Below are positions 1 through 7,567 of a stretch of 23,710 bases of DNA, one piece after another. A model generated the notes under the pieces. It was given only the letters and a program-made list of their open reading frames with translations. It did not search any database and was not told the DNA's origin. Position numbers and translations under genes: made by a program. Source of the stretch: JAABTL01 sp964465355. GTDB taxonomy: Bacteria; Deinococcota; Deinococci; Deinococcales; Trueperaceae. The stretch lies in assembly GCA_964465355.1 (NCBI GenBank), contig CAYXJZ010000049.1:1-23710 (forward strand). Direction: 5' to 3'. How positions within the stretch are numbered: the stretch's first letter is position 1; every line of letters begins with the position of its first letter.

Positions 1-576
1 GGCCACGGCTCGACCTGGTACGTCTCGCCGACCACCCGCCCGGCCGACCTCGGTCGGCGGCTGCTGGCGCGCGGCTTGAGGCGGGACGCTGCGACGGACC
101 TGGCGGGCATGGCGCTGACACCGCTGGCCGACGGACCGCCGCCACCGACAGGCAGCGAGGTGCGCTGCGTCGACCTGGCCGAGATGCGCGCCAACGTCCA
201 GGTCATCGCCGAGGGCTTCGGCACCGACCTGGCTGCACCGAAGGCCATGCTGGACATGTACGCCCAAGGCACCGCGCCCGGCTTCGAGTTCGTCTACTAC
301 CTGGCCTTCGAGCAGGGCCGGGTCGTTGGTCACGGCACCAGCTTGGTCGACCACCGGCGCCGCGTCACCCTGCTCGGCGGCAGCGCCGTGCTGCCGGCCC
401 ACAGGGGCCGCGGCCACTACCGTGCCTTGGTGAACGCGCGCCTGGCCGATGCGCGGAGCAGGGGCAGCCTGGCCATGGTCTCTCAGGCCGTCCGCAGCAC
501 CTCGGCGCCGATCCTGGCGCAGATGGGCTTCGAGGAACTGCTGGCCATCGAGAAGTACGAGATGGCGGCGCCCTGA
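1..576 (+). CDS. GNAT family N-acetyltransferase, C-terminal part (5' end outside window)
   Basis: The frame is open from base 1 to the TGA at 574-576, so the start lies upstream of the window. A TTG at 76 is internal and unlikely to be the real start. The visible N-terminal part (STWYVSPTTRPADLGRRLLARG) resembles the first half of two-domain GNAT proteins. The second half carries the acetyl-CoA binding motif A (VLPAHRGRGHYRALV at about bases 388-435), followed by ARLADARSRG and the late strand around QMGFEELLAIEKYEM. The family transfers an acyl group from acyl-CoA to an amine. The substrate cannot be read from the sequence. It is probably cytoplasmic, with no signal peptide in the visible part. 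The next gene starts 184 bases downstream with its own ribosome binding site, so the two are probably separate units. Confidence 0.85.
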   Translation, partial: GHGSTWYVSPTTRPADLGRRLLARGLRRDAATDLAGMALTPLADGPPPPTGSEVRCVDLAEMRANVQVIAEGFGTDLAAPKAMLDMYAQGTAPGFEFVYYLAFEQGRVVGHGTSLVDHRRRVTLLGGSAVLPAHRGRGHYRALVNARLADARSRGSLAMVSQAVRSTSAPILAQMGFEELLAIEKYEMAAP

Positions 577-608
577 GGGGATCGGCTGCCCGGCGTGCCG
601 GATGCACC

Positions 609-636
609 TTGACCAGGGCCGGCGAGGTCCCATGAT
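609..636 (+). promoter_or_regulatory. possible promoter of the lipoprotein gene
   Basis: TTGACC at 609-614 and CATGAT at 631-636 are separated by 16 bases. This would give a leader of about 120 bases. The match is only moderate, and nothing else stands out between 577 and 744. Confidence 0.25.
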
Positions 637-760
637 GGCCGGGCGAGCGAACCCGTCCGATCACCGTGCGCCGGGGATCCTTGGGAGGATGACGGTCACG
701 CTCGGTCGCATGTAGGCGGGTCGACACCCCCGGCGCCCCTGGTCAAGGAGGTCCACTTCC

Positions 761-2362
761 GTGAACAGCGCTCAGTCCGGCAAGTCCTCACAGCAAGTCA
801 TCCATCGATGGGCCATCCCCTGCATGGCGGCCTTCATCCTGGCCGCCTGCGGCGGCCCCGCCCCATCCACCCTCAGCCTCCTCCCGGAGAGCAGCCTGGT
901 CGAGATCATCCGCGGCCAGACCCTCGAGCTGAGCGTGACGGTCTCGCGTAGCAGCTCGGCCGCAGTCGAACTCAGCGTCGCGGGTGCACCGACCGGCGTG
1001 ACGGCCGTCTTCGAGAACACCAGCCTGCCTGCCGGCGTCAACCAGGCCAGGCTGCTCATCACGGCGGCGCCAGGCGCCCCCGAGTCCTCGGCCATCCTGA
1101 CCTTGACGGCCGTCTCTGGCAGCGTGGCCGCCACCGTCCAGGTCGACCTTGTGGTGGACAGCCTCACCGTCTCAGGCCGTGTGCTTGGCCTGCTGGACAT
1201 CGGCATGCCGGACGTGCAGGTCCTCAGCCAGGGTCTGGACACCGTCAGCGCGGCCGATGGCTCCTTCGAACTCAGCGGCCTCTCGACGCCGTACGACCTC
1301 CTGCTGGTCTACGACGACGGCGGCGACGGCCTGGCCCACCTCTACCAAGGCCTCAGCCACACCACCCCTTGGCTCACCCCCATCTTCGGCCTCGTGGGCG
1401 GCGGCTTCGGCTCCGTACCGTGGGAGGCCACCGTCTCGGGCGAGGTGCTTGGCGGCGACCCGCTGCCGGCCGATCACGTGGTGATCATCTGCGCCGAAGG
1501 GCTCGACTTCGCGGTCTACGGCTGCAGCCAGGCCTCGGCGCCTGACGACAGCTACCTGCTCGATCTGTTCTGGCTCGGACCAGAGGATGCCAGCGTGCGC
1601 ATCCACGCCATCCGCGCGGAGGTCGACGCCGGTGGCGACATCGTCGACTACCACGGCCACATCAGCCATCTGCTTGAACTGAGCGACCTCGACGTCCTTG
1701 TCCTCGACCTTGACATCGAGTCCAGTGTCAGCTCCGCCCCCCTGCAGGCCGAGATCGTGCTGGAGAGCGGCCCCTCGATGAGCGGCGCCATCGTCCTGCT
1801 GAACGTGGGCCCTCACCTCTCCATCCCCCTGACCGACGCGGCCGGACCCACCGTGGAGTTCCTCGTCCCCACCGGCAGCGGCTACGCCTACACCCTCTTG
1901 GCCGAGGGCGGCTCCGGCTTCGCCTGGCGTAGCGACGTTGACCTGAACGCCGGCCAGATCACCATCCCGCTCGCACCCACCCAGCTGGCCCCATCCGACG
2001 GCGCACCCAACGTCGGCCCAGGCACCCAGTTCCGCGCCTTCGTGCCTGATGACCACGCCATCACCTACGTCTGGTCGCCCGACACGGTCGGCCCTGTGGT
2101 CGCGCTCACCGCGGTGGACGACGGGCCCGTGAACCTGCCCGACCTCGCCGGCACCCCCTTCGGCTATGTGGCGGGCAGCACCTACGACTGGCAGCTCTTC
2201 GGCAGCCTGCTGCCGGAGGAGGGTGGCCACCGCGTACCGGGCCTCGGCGAGTCCTACAGCACCATCCTGCTGCTCTTCACCTTCTTGGGTGGCCCTGGCC
2301 CTGTCCATGACGGCAGCTTCGTCGTCTCCAGCTCGAGTTGGGCCTTCGACCTGGCCCCCTGA
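761..2362 (+). CDS. secreted lipoprotein with Ig-like and carboxypeptidase-regulatory-like domains
   Basis: The start is GTG at 761, chosen because a full AAGGAGGT Shine-Dalgarno lies at 745-752. The protein has 533 residues. Residues 1-30 form a lipoprotein signal: a basic N-region, a hydrophobic core and the lipobox L-A-A-C with Cys30 as the lipidation site. Residues about 37-130 look like an Ig-like beta domain (GQTLELSVTVSRSSS, with regular hydrophobic alternation). From about 135 there is a SLTVSGRV...DVQVLSQG...DGSFELSGLS pattern typical of carboxypeptidase-regulatory or transthyretin-like repeats. Later beta-rich segments include LAPTQLAPSDGAPNVGPGTQF and WSPDTVGPVVAL. I recognise no catalytic motif, so a surface binding or structural role is an inference. 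A 5'-truncated relative lies at 6209-7171. Confidence 0.8.
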   Translation: MNSAQSGKSSQQVIHRWAIPCMAAFILAACGGPAPSTLSLLPESSLVEIIRGQTLELSVTVSRSSSAAVELSVAGAPTGVTAVFENTSLPAGVNQARLLITAAPGAPESSAILTLTAVSGSVAATVQVDLVVDSLTVSGRVLGLLDIGMPDVQVLSQGLDTVSAADGSFELSGLSTPYDLLLVYDDGGDGLAHLYQGLSHTTPWLTPIFGLVGGGFGSVPWEATVSGEVLGGDPLPADHVVIICAEGLDFAVYGCSQASAPDDSYLLDLFWLGPEDASVRIHAIRAEVDAGGDIVDYHGHISHLLELSDLDVLVLDLDIESSVSSAPLQAEIVLESGPSMSGAIVLLNVGPHLSIPLTDAAGPTVEFLVPTGSGYAYTLLAEGGSGFAWRSDVDLNAGQITIPLAPTQLAPSDGAPNVGPGTQFRAFVPDDHAITYVWSPDTVGPVVALTAVDDGPVNLPDLAGTPFGYVAGSTYDWQLFGSLLPEEGGHRVPGLGESYSTILLLFTFLGGPGPVHDGSFVVSSSSWAFDLAP

Positions 2363-2383
2363 ATCAGGGCTGTAGGCCGGTTT

Positions 2384-2417
2384 CCTGTGGGGGACGCGAC
2401 CCGGCGTCCCCCACAGG
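2384..2417. terminator. perfect 14-bp inverted repeat after the lipoprotein gene
   Basis: CCTGTGGGGGACGC (2384-2397) pairs exactly with GCGTCCCCCACAGG (2404-2417) across a 6-base loop. It lies 22 bases after the lipoprotein stop codon. No T tract follows, so it is not a classic intrinsic terminator. It also covers the -35 region of the next gene, so it could instead be an operator or serve as a boundary element. Confidence 0.6.
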
Positions 2418-2428
2418 CCACACGCCCC

Positions 2429-2434
2429 TATACT
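2429..2434 (+). promoter_or_regulatory. -10 element of the second GNAT gene (leaderless)
   Basis: TATACT ends 5 bases before the ATG at 2440, so transcription should begin at or next to the start codon. No Shine-Dalgarno sequence is present. The -35 region falls inside the hairpin at 2384-2417 and has no clear TTGACA match. Confidence 0.55.
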
Positions 2435-2439
2435 CGGGG

Positions 2440-2958
2440 ATGCGACTTCGCCGCCTTGGCCCCGACGACCAGGCCCTCTTCCAAGACCTACGCCTCGAAG
2501 GCCTGCGCGACCGACCCTCCGCCTTCGGCTCGAGCTGGGAGGAGGAGTCCGACCTGCCCCTCGCTCGGGTAGCCGAGCGCCTGGCCGACCCCCACAACTT
2601 CGTGGTGGCAGCCGACGACGGTGAACGGCTGATGGGCGTGGTGGGCCTGCGGCGTTACGGGAACCTCAAGGAGCGGCACAAGGCCTACCTGTGGGGCATG
2701 TACCTCAGGCCGGCGGCCCGCGGCCAGGGCCTGGCACGGCGCCTGGTGCAGGCCGCCCTCGACCACGCCGTCAGCCTGGAAGGGCTGAGGCAGGTGAACC
2801 TGTCGGTGGAGGCGGGCAACGAAGCCGCCATCACCCTCTACCGCTCCTTCGGCTTCGAGCCGTACGGCGTCGAGCGTCACGCGCTGGTGGTGGCGGGCGT
2901 CGGCTACGACGAGGTGCACATGACCTGGTGGCTGCCGCAGGCCTACGTCAGGGGCTAG
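2440..2958 (+). CDS. GNAT family N-acetyltransferase
   Basis: The protein has 172 residues from ATG 2440. An upstream in-frame start at 2338 would overlap the lipoprotein gene, and the homologous N-terminus (MRLRRLGPDDQALFQDLRLEGL) begins at 2440. The fold is a single GNAT domain. It shows the opening strand, the acetyl-CoA pyrophosphate loop in LWGMYLRPAARGQGLARRLV, LSVEAGNEAAITLYRSFGF and the closing YDEVHMTWWL. The pattern of strand, RGQGLA and NEAAITLYRSFGF is typical of small acetyltransferases acting on free amines or protein N-termini. The acceptor is unknown. The gene ends 2 bases before the stop codon of the convergent soxR. Confidence 0.88.
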   Translation: MRLRRLGPDDQALFQDLRLEGLRDRPSAFGSSWEEESDLPLARVAERLADPHNFVVAADDGERLMGVVGLRRYGNLKERHKAYLWGMYLRPAARGQGLARRLVQAALDHAVSLEGLRQVNLSVEAGNEAAITLYRSFGFEPYGVERHALVVAGVGYDEVHMTWWLPQAYVRG

Positions 2959-2960
2959 CC

Positions 2961-3419
2961 TCAGCGCTCCACCGGCTCCGGTCCTGCCGGCAGGTAGCGT
3001 GCACCTGGGCCCCGCCGACCGGCCTGGTCGTCCGGGTTGAGCAGCTTGCATCGCTCCATCGACAGGCAGCCGCAGCCGATGCAGCCGCTGAGCTCGTCGC
3101 GCAAGGCCTGCAGGGCGGCGATGCGCTGGTCTAGCCGACTGCGCCAGACCTTCGACATCCGCTGCCAGTCCGCCTTGCGGGCGTCGCGGTCTCCCGGCAG
3201 GGCGCCCAAGGCCGCAGCGATCTCGTCGAGCGAGACACCGCAGCGTTGAGCGGCGCGCACCACCGACACCCTGCGGATCATGGCCCTTGGGAAGCGGCGC
3301 TGGTTGCCCTCGCTGCGCTGGGCGCTGATGAGGCCGCGCTCCTCGTAGAAGCGCAGCGCCGAGGACGCCACGCCGGTGCGTTCGGCCAGTTCGCCGATGC
3401 TGATCCACTCCGGGAGCAT
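2961..3419 (-). CDS. soxR: SoxR redox-sensing MerR-family regulator
   Basis: The protein has 152 residues, close to the 154 of E. coli SoxR. The start is ATG at 3419 because GGAGGAGG lies just upstream on this strand. The N-terminus is a MerR winged helix (ISIGELAERTGVASSALRFYEERGLI, residues 7-31), then a dimerisation helix. The C-terminal CIGCGCLSMERC holds Cys113, Cys116, Cys118 and Cys124 in the CX2CXCX5C arrangement that binds the [2Fe-2S] cluster of SoxR. Family knowledge: oxidation of the cluster by redox-active compounds makes DNA-bound SoxR twist an over-spaced promoter into an active form. A matching promoter with a 19-bp spacer faces rightward at 3457-3487. A TAAACT on the minus strand (3466-3471) inside the same box could be the soxR -10 and would give autoregulation. 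Confidence 0.93.
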   Translation of the reverse strand: MLPEWISIGELAERTGVASSALRFYEERGLISAQRSEGNQRRFPRAMIRRVSVVRAAQRCGVSLDEIAAALGALPGDRDARKADWQRMSKVWRSRLDQRIAALQALRDELSGCIGCGCLSMERCKLLNPDDQAGRRGPGARYLPAGPEPVER

Positions 3420-3456
3420 CCCGTCCTCCTCCAGCGCAGGGCCGTCCGCCGGGCGC

Positions 3457-3487
3457 TTGACTTCAAGTTTACTTGAGGTTGTAGCGT
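3457..3487 (+). promoter_or_regulatory. SoxR-controlled promoter with SoxR box
   Basis: TTGACT at 3457-3462 and TAGCGT at 3482-3487 are separated by exactly 19 bases. This is the over-long spacing used by MerR/SoxR-activated promoters. The spacer holds the dyad CTTCAAGTTTACTTGAGG (3461-3478), which matches the E. coli soxS site CCTCAAGTTAACTTGAGG at 16 of 18 positions. The start codon at 3494 is 6 bases past the -10, so the transcript is probably leaderless. Confidence 0.85.
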
Positions 3488-3493
3488 CGGTGC

Positions 3494-4455
3494 ATGGACG
3501 CAGCCACCACACCCCAAGGAGCAGGGAACGGCCTGATGCACGCGGCCGTCTTCCACGAGACCGGGCCGGCCGAGGAGGTGGCCGGCTTCGCCGTTGGCGA
3601 CCGGGTCGCAGGCCGTCACAGCTGGGTCTGCGGGCAGGTGCGCGCGTGATCGCCACAGGCAGCGCAGACAACCAGGCCTACCTGCGCTCGCTGGGCGCAG
3701 AGCCGCTGGTCTACAGCGAAGGGCTGCATGGCCGCATCCTGGCGGCGGCGCCGGAAGGCGTCAGCGTCGTGCTCGACTGCGCAGGAGGCGAGGCCCTCGA
3801 CGTCTCCATCGCCTTGGGCACGGACAGGAACCGCATCTCCACCATCGGCGACCAGCGCTACAGGGAGCTGGGCGTGCACTGGCCCTCCGGCCAACGCGAT
3901 GGCGCGAGGCTCCGAAGGCTGATGGCCTTGGCGGGCGATGGGCGGCTCCATGTGCTCGTCCGCCGGACCTACCCTCTCGAGCGCATCGCCGACGCGCATC
4001 GCGATGTCGAGCAGGGGCACGGTCCAGGCAAGGTGGTCGTCCTCCTCCCCGCGCCTGACGCCGAGGCCTGGATCGGGCGCTTGTTCGCCGCCTGGCGCGA
4101 AGGCCGGCCAGAGCGGGTGGCCGAGCTCTTCACAGCGGACGCCCAGTACCGCTCGCATCCTTTCGCCCCCGCCCATGCCGGCCGACCGGCCATCGAGCAG
4201 TACTGGCTGCGTTCACTCGGGCAGCAGCGGGACACCGAGGTGTGGGTGGGCGAAGCCTTGGTCACCGCACAGCAGGCTGCCGTCGAATGGTGGGCCACCC
4301 TGACCGAGGACGGTGAGGCCGCCAGCTACAGCGGCACGCTGTTCCTGAGCTTCGACCGGGACGGGCTCTGCCGCTCGCTGCGCGAGGTGTGGATGCGCGA
4401 GCCGGGCCACCACCTGCCCTATCCGGGCTGGGGACGATGGGAGATGGAGCCATGA
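3494..4455 (+). pseudogene. decayed zinc-type dehydrogenase / quinone oxidoreductase fused to a SnoaL-like domain
   Basis: From ATG 3494 the frame reads MDAATTPQGAGNGLMHAAVFHETGPAEE, then VAGFAVGDRVAG, and stops at 3647-3649. The two blocks match the start and the end of the GroES-like half of medium-chain dehydrogenases, with about 70 residues missing between them. The remainder continues in another frame (QLGLRAGARVIATGSADNQAYLRSLGAE, then LDCAGGEALD and YPLERIADAHRDVEQGHGPGKVVV), without the usual glycine-rich AAGGVG coenzyme motif. The gene therefore seems to carry two internal deletions, one out of frame. From about base 4050 a SnoaL/NTF2-like domain follows (AWIGRLFAAWREGRPERVAELFTADAQYRSHPFAP), apparently intact to the TGA at 4453-4455. 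A GTG at 3646 overlaps the premature stop as GTGA, so the distal part could still be translated. The stop overlaps the next start as ATGA. Confidence 0.7.
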
Positions 4456-5195
4456 GCGACACGACGAAACAGCAACAGCACGGCAGCCCGATCACGGACG
4501 GTGCAGGGCGCGTGGCCATCGTCACCGGCGCCTCGCGTGGCCTCGGCCTCGAGCTGACCAGGCAGCTGGTGGCCGAAGGCTGGACGGTGGTGGTCGACGC
4601 TCGCGACGGCCAGGCGCTGAGCCGGGCCGTCGCCGGGCTGGGCGACGCGGTGCTGGCCGTGCCTGGCGACGTGGCCGTGGCCGAGCACCGGCAGCGGCTG
4701 CTCGACACGGCCCTGGCCAACGGACGGTTGGCGCTGCTGGTCAACAACGCCTCGGTGCTCGGCCCCAGCCCGCAGCCGCTGCTGGCCGACTATCCCCTTG
4801 CGACGTTGGCGCAGGTCATCGACATCAACGTCGTAGCGCCGCTGGCGCTGGCGCAGCTCTGCCTGCCCCACCTTGAGCTGGAGCCCGACGGCATCATCGT
4901 CAACCTCAGTTCCGATGCCGCCGTCGAGGGCTATCCGGGCTGGGGCGGCTACGGTGCATCCAAGGCGGCGCTGGAGCAGCTGAGCCGGGTGCTGGCCGCC
5001 GAGCACGCGCAGCTGCGCGTCTACTGGGTGGACCCTGGCGACATGAACACGCAGATGCACCAGGAGGCCTTCCCTGGTGAGGACATCTCCGACCGTCCGC
5101 CGCCCAGCGCCAGCGTGCCGGGCTTCATGCGGCTGATCCACGAGCGCCCGCCCTCCGGCCGCTACCGTGCGCGGGAACTGTCGGGAGCGCCGTGA
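4452..5195 (+). CDS. short-chain dehydrogenase/reductase (SDR)
   Basis: The start is ATG 4452, overlapping the upstream stop (ATGA), with GGGAGA and GGAG-like purines just before it. The product is 247 residues of classical SDR. The coenzyme motif TGASRGLG is at 25-32, NNAS at 98-101, the catalytic Ser at about 153 (NLSSDAA) and Y167-G-A-S-K171 supplies Tyr and Lys. The loop after it (VDPGDMNTQMHQEAF) is a typical SDR substrate lid. The family carries out NAD(P)-dependent oxidation or reduction of alcohols and ketones. The substrate is not evident. It is co-transcribed from the SoxR promoter region with the QueA-like gene, which it overlaps by 4 bases (GTGA). A role in handling redox-cycling compounds is an inference from context. 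Confidence 0.88.
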   Translation: MSDTTKQQQHGSPITDGAGRVAIVTGASRGLGLELTRQLVAEGWTVVVDARDGQALSRAVAGLGDAVLAVPGDVAVAEHRQRLLDTALANGRLALLVNNASVLGPSPQPLLADYPLATLAQVIDINVVAPLALAQLCLPHLELEPDGIIVNLSSDAAVEGYPGWGGYGASKAALEQLSRVLAAEHAQLRVYWVDPGDMNTQMHQEAFPGEDISDRPPPSASVPGFMRLIHERPPSGRYRARELSGAP

Positions 5196-6208
5196 ACGCC
5201 GCCATGGCCACCACGACGACCGTCGTCCAGAACGCCCACCCCCGTCCGCGCGACGAGGTGCGCCTCATGGTGGCCGAGGTAGCGGCCGGCCGCTTGAGCC
5301 ACGACCGCTTCCAACACATCCACCATTGGCTGCGGCCCGGTGACCTGCTGGTCGTCAACGTCTCGGCCACCGTGCCGGCCTCACTGACGGGCGAGTCCAC
5401 CGAAGGGCCTGTGCGTCTGCACCTCTCCTCGCCGGTGGCGGGCGAGGTCTGGACGGTGGAACCACGGCGGCCGGACGGTGTCGGCTCGGTGCCGTGGTTC
5501 GACTTCGGCGGTGGTCCTGTCGAGCTGCCATGCGGGGCGGAGGCGCGGTTCCTTGCACGCGACGGCCGCTCGCCGCGCCTGTGGCTGGTCGAGCTCCGCG
5601 GCCTTGGTCATCTGCCCGACTACCTGCAGACGCATGGCCAGCCCATCCGCTACGCCCACGCCGACCGCGCAAGGCCGCTGGCCGAGTACCAGACAGCCTA
5701 CGCCCTGGTCCCTGGCTCGGCCGAGATGCCGAGCGCCGGCCGACCCTTCGACGCCGAGCTGATCACCCGGCTGGTGGCCTCAGGCGTGCTGGTGGCGCCG
5801 CTGCTGCTGCACTGCGGCGTGGCCTCCTTCGAGGCGGGCGAGCGCCCTGACAGCGAGCGCTACGAGGTCGGCGAGACCACCGCCCGGCTGGTCAACCAGA
5901 CCCGCGCGGCCGGCGGCCGGGTGGTCGCCGTCGGCACCACATCGGCCCGCGCGCTGGAGACCTGTGCCGACGCCGCGGGGCAGGTGCATCCGGGCCGCGG
6001 CGTCACCGACCTGCTCATCACGCCACAGCGCGGTGTGCGCGCCATCGACGGCCTGGTGAGCGGTTGGCACGAGGCCGGCGCCTCCCACCTCGACCTGGTG
6101 GAGGCGGTGGCCGGGCGGGCCATGACCGAGCGCGCCTACCGCGCAGCGGAGGCGGAGGGCTACCACTGGCACGAGTTCGGCGACGCGCTGCTGGTGCTGC
6201 GGCACTGA
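5192..6208 (+). CDS. QueA-like S-adenosylmethionine ribosyltransferase-isomerase homologue
   Basis: The product is 338 residues from GTG 5192, which overlaps the SDR stop. An ATG at 5204 is the alternative start. Features shared with QueA (which transfers the ribosyl part of SAM to 7-aminomethyl-deazaguanine in tRNA) are RLSHDRFQHIHHWLRPGDLLVVN near the start, EYQTAYALVPGSAEMPSAG (165-183), LLLHCGV (204-210), RYEVGETTARLVN, VAVGTTSARALE (245-256) and the closing HEFGDALLVL. Several hallmark positions differ: the usual PTAGLHF reads PSAGRPF and the usual NFHLP reads GWHEAG. It is thus a QueA-superfamily member that may not act in queuosine synthesis. The SDR partner and the absence of other que genes nearby support a separate role, which is an inference. 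Confidence 0.78.
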   Translation: MNAAMATTTTVVQNAHPRPRDEVRLMVAEVAAGRLSHDRFQHIHHWLRPGDLLVVNVSATVPASLTGESTEGPVRLHLSSPVAGEVWTVEPRRPDGVGSVPWFDFGGGPVELPCGAEARFLARDGRSPRLWLVELRGLGHLPDYLQTHGQPIRYAHADRARPLAEYQTAYALVPGSAEMPSAGRPFDAELITRLVASGVLVAPLLLHCGVASFEAGERPDSERYEVGETTARLVNQTRAAGGRVVAVGTTSARALETCADAAGQVHPGRGVTDLLITPQRGVRAIDGLVSGWHEAGASHLDLVEAVAGRAMTERAYRAAEAEGYHWHEFGDALLVLRH

Positions 6209-7171
6209 GGCCTGCAAGACCACTACCGTCACCGACATCCCGCAGTTGGGGCGCCATGGACGCTGGACGTCGGTTCCCTCACCGTCAGCGGCCGGGTGTT
6301 GAGCTTGTTCGGCCTGCTGCTGCCGAACATGGTCGTCTCCATCCAAGGCCAGAGCACCCTCAGCTCGGCGCAAGGGACCTTCAGTTTGGCCGGCATCTCG
6401 CTGCCATACGACCTGGCCGTGAGTACCGACACCTTGGGGGACGGCGCCCTCCATGTCTTCGCCGATCTCGACGTCAACGACCCGGTGGTCGCGCCCTTCT
6501 TCGGCGAGGCGATGACACCGGCCGTAAGCGCCTGCACAGGCACCACCTCAGGCGACACCAGCTACAACCTCCAGGTCGCCTGGTCCGGCTCGGGCAGCTC
6601 GCAGATCCGCATCCACGCCCTGCACTTCGAGGTCGAGACCTCCGAGCTCGAAGTGGTGGTCCTGGTGCTGCCTGGGCTGACCTACACCGTCGCCGCCACG
6701 GTCTCCGGCACCGAGGGCGTGGCCTGGAGGACGGGCCTCGGCCTCGAAGCCTCAGAACTTGTACTCCCACTTGCGCCGACGCAGCTGGCACCCGTCGGCG
6801 GCGCCGTGAACGTGGGGCTGGACACCCCCTTCTCTGTCGCCGACGTAGGCGAGCGGGCCAAGACCTTCTTCTGGGGGCCCGACACGGCTGGCCCTCTCAT
6901 CCTGTTGACCACCACGGGGAACTGCGTCACCATCCCGGATCCGACGGCACACGGTCTCGCCATCGGCCTGCCGCCTGGCGCCGACTACGATTGGGCGGTC
7001 TTCGGCCACGGGGTGGAAGGCATGGGCGAGGACGCCCTGCTCGGCGGCTTCGCCGGCTACATCGACCTGCTGTACACCCTCATGATCGGCGGGGGGCCCC
7101 AGCCACGACGGCGCCTTCATGCTGAGCACAAACCGCGCGTTCCAGGTCGCGCCCCGATCGGGGCTCAGTAG
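6209..7171 (+). pseudogene. 5'-truncated, frameshifted paralogue of the lipoprotein
   Basis: Immediately after the queA-like stop the same frame stays open and from about 6260 reads LDVGSLTVSGRVLSLFGLLLPNMVV. This aligns with the lipoprotein from its residue 130 on (VDSLTVSGRVLGLLDIGMPDVQV). Later blocks also match: LAPTQLAPVGGAVNVG against LAPTQLAPSDGAPNVG, and WGPDTAGPLILLT against WSPDTVGPVVALT. There is no signal peptide and no N-terminal Ig-like domain. Near the 3' end, a run of six G (7091-7096) shifts the frame. With one G fewer the sequence would continue GGPSHDGAFMLSTNRAFQVAP, matching the end of the paralogue (GGPGPVHDGSFVV...AFDLAP). The paralogue's stop codon is also missing. The first ATG/TTG-type start in frame is near 6296. 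It is probably non-functional. Confidence 0.75.
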
Positions 7172-7560
7172 GGGACGGCCAGCACGTCGGTCTGGAGGAA
7201 GTCCTGGCCGGTGAACAGCAGGGGCTGGCCGTCGGTCATGGCCATGCCGTAACTGAGGCAGTCGCCGTAGTTCAGGACAGCGGGTGAGCCGACGCCCTTG
7301 CCGAAGCGGGCGTAGGCGGAGCGTGCGGACGCGGCGGCGGCCTCGGACATGGGACGCACCTCCACGTCCAGCCGGCGCAGCAAGGCATCGAGGGCGACCT
7401 CGCCTTGCGTACCCTTGCGGCCGAGCATGACGGCAGAGGCCTCGACCCAACTCGGCGCGGCAAGCCAGCGCTCCGTGTCGGCCAGGATGGCGCCGACCAA
7501 GGCCTTCGCCTCCGGATCGTCAAGCAGGATGGCGATCAGCGCCGAGGTGTCGATGACCAC
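7165..7560 (-). CDS. vapC: VapC-type PIN-domain toxin (ribonuclease)
   Basis: The product is 131 residues from GTG 7560. Its PIN fold carries the four acidic residues expected for Mg-dependent RNase activity: Asp4 (MVIDTSAL), Glu40 (WVEASAVM), Asp100 (YGDCLSYGMA) and Asp120 (TGQDFLQTDV). VapC toxins cleave tRNA or rRNA when their antitoxin is degraded. The gene lies 7 bases after the vapB stop, a normal vapBC arrangement. Its 3' end overlaps the tail of the lipoprotein pseudogene on the other strand by a few bases. Confidence 0.92.
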   Translation of the reverse strand: MVIDTSALIAILLDDPEAKALVGAILADTERWLAAPSWVEASAVMLGRKGTQGEVALDALLRRLDVEVRPMSEAAAASARSAYARFGKGVGSPAVLNYGDCLSYGMAMTDGQPLLFTGQDFLQTDVLAVPY

Positions 7561-7567
7561 AGCCGCC

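Noticed and set aside
1172..2308. Long open frame (378 codons) on the minus strand opposite the lipoprotein gene
   Set aside because: It is a GC-driven shadow frame. The plus-strand frame has a lipobox and a full ribosome binding site, and the minus frame shows no known motif.
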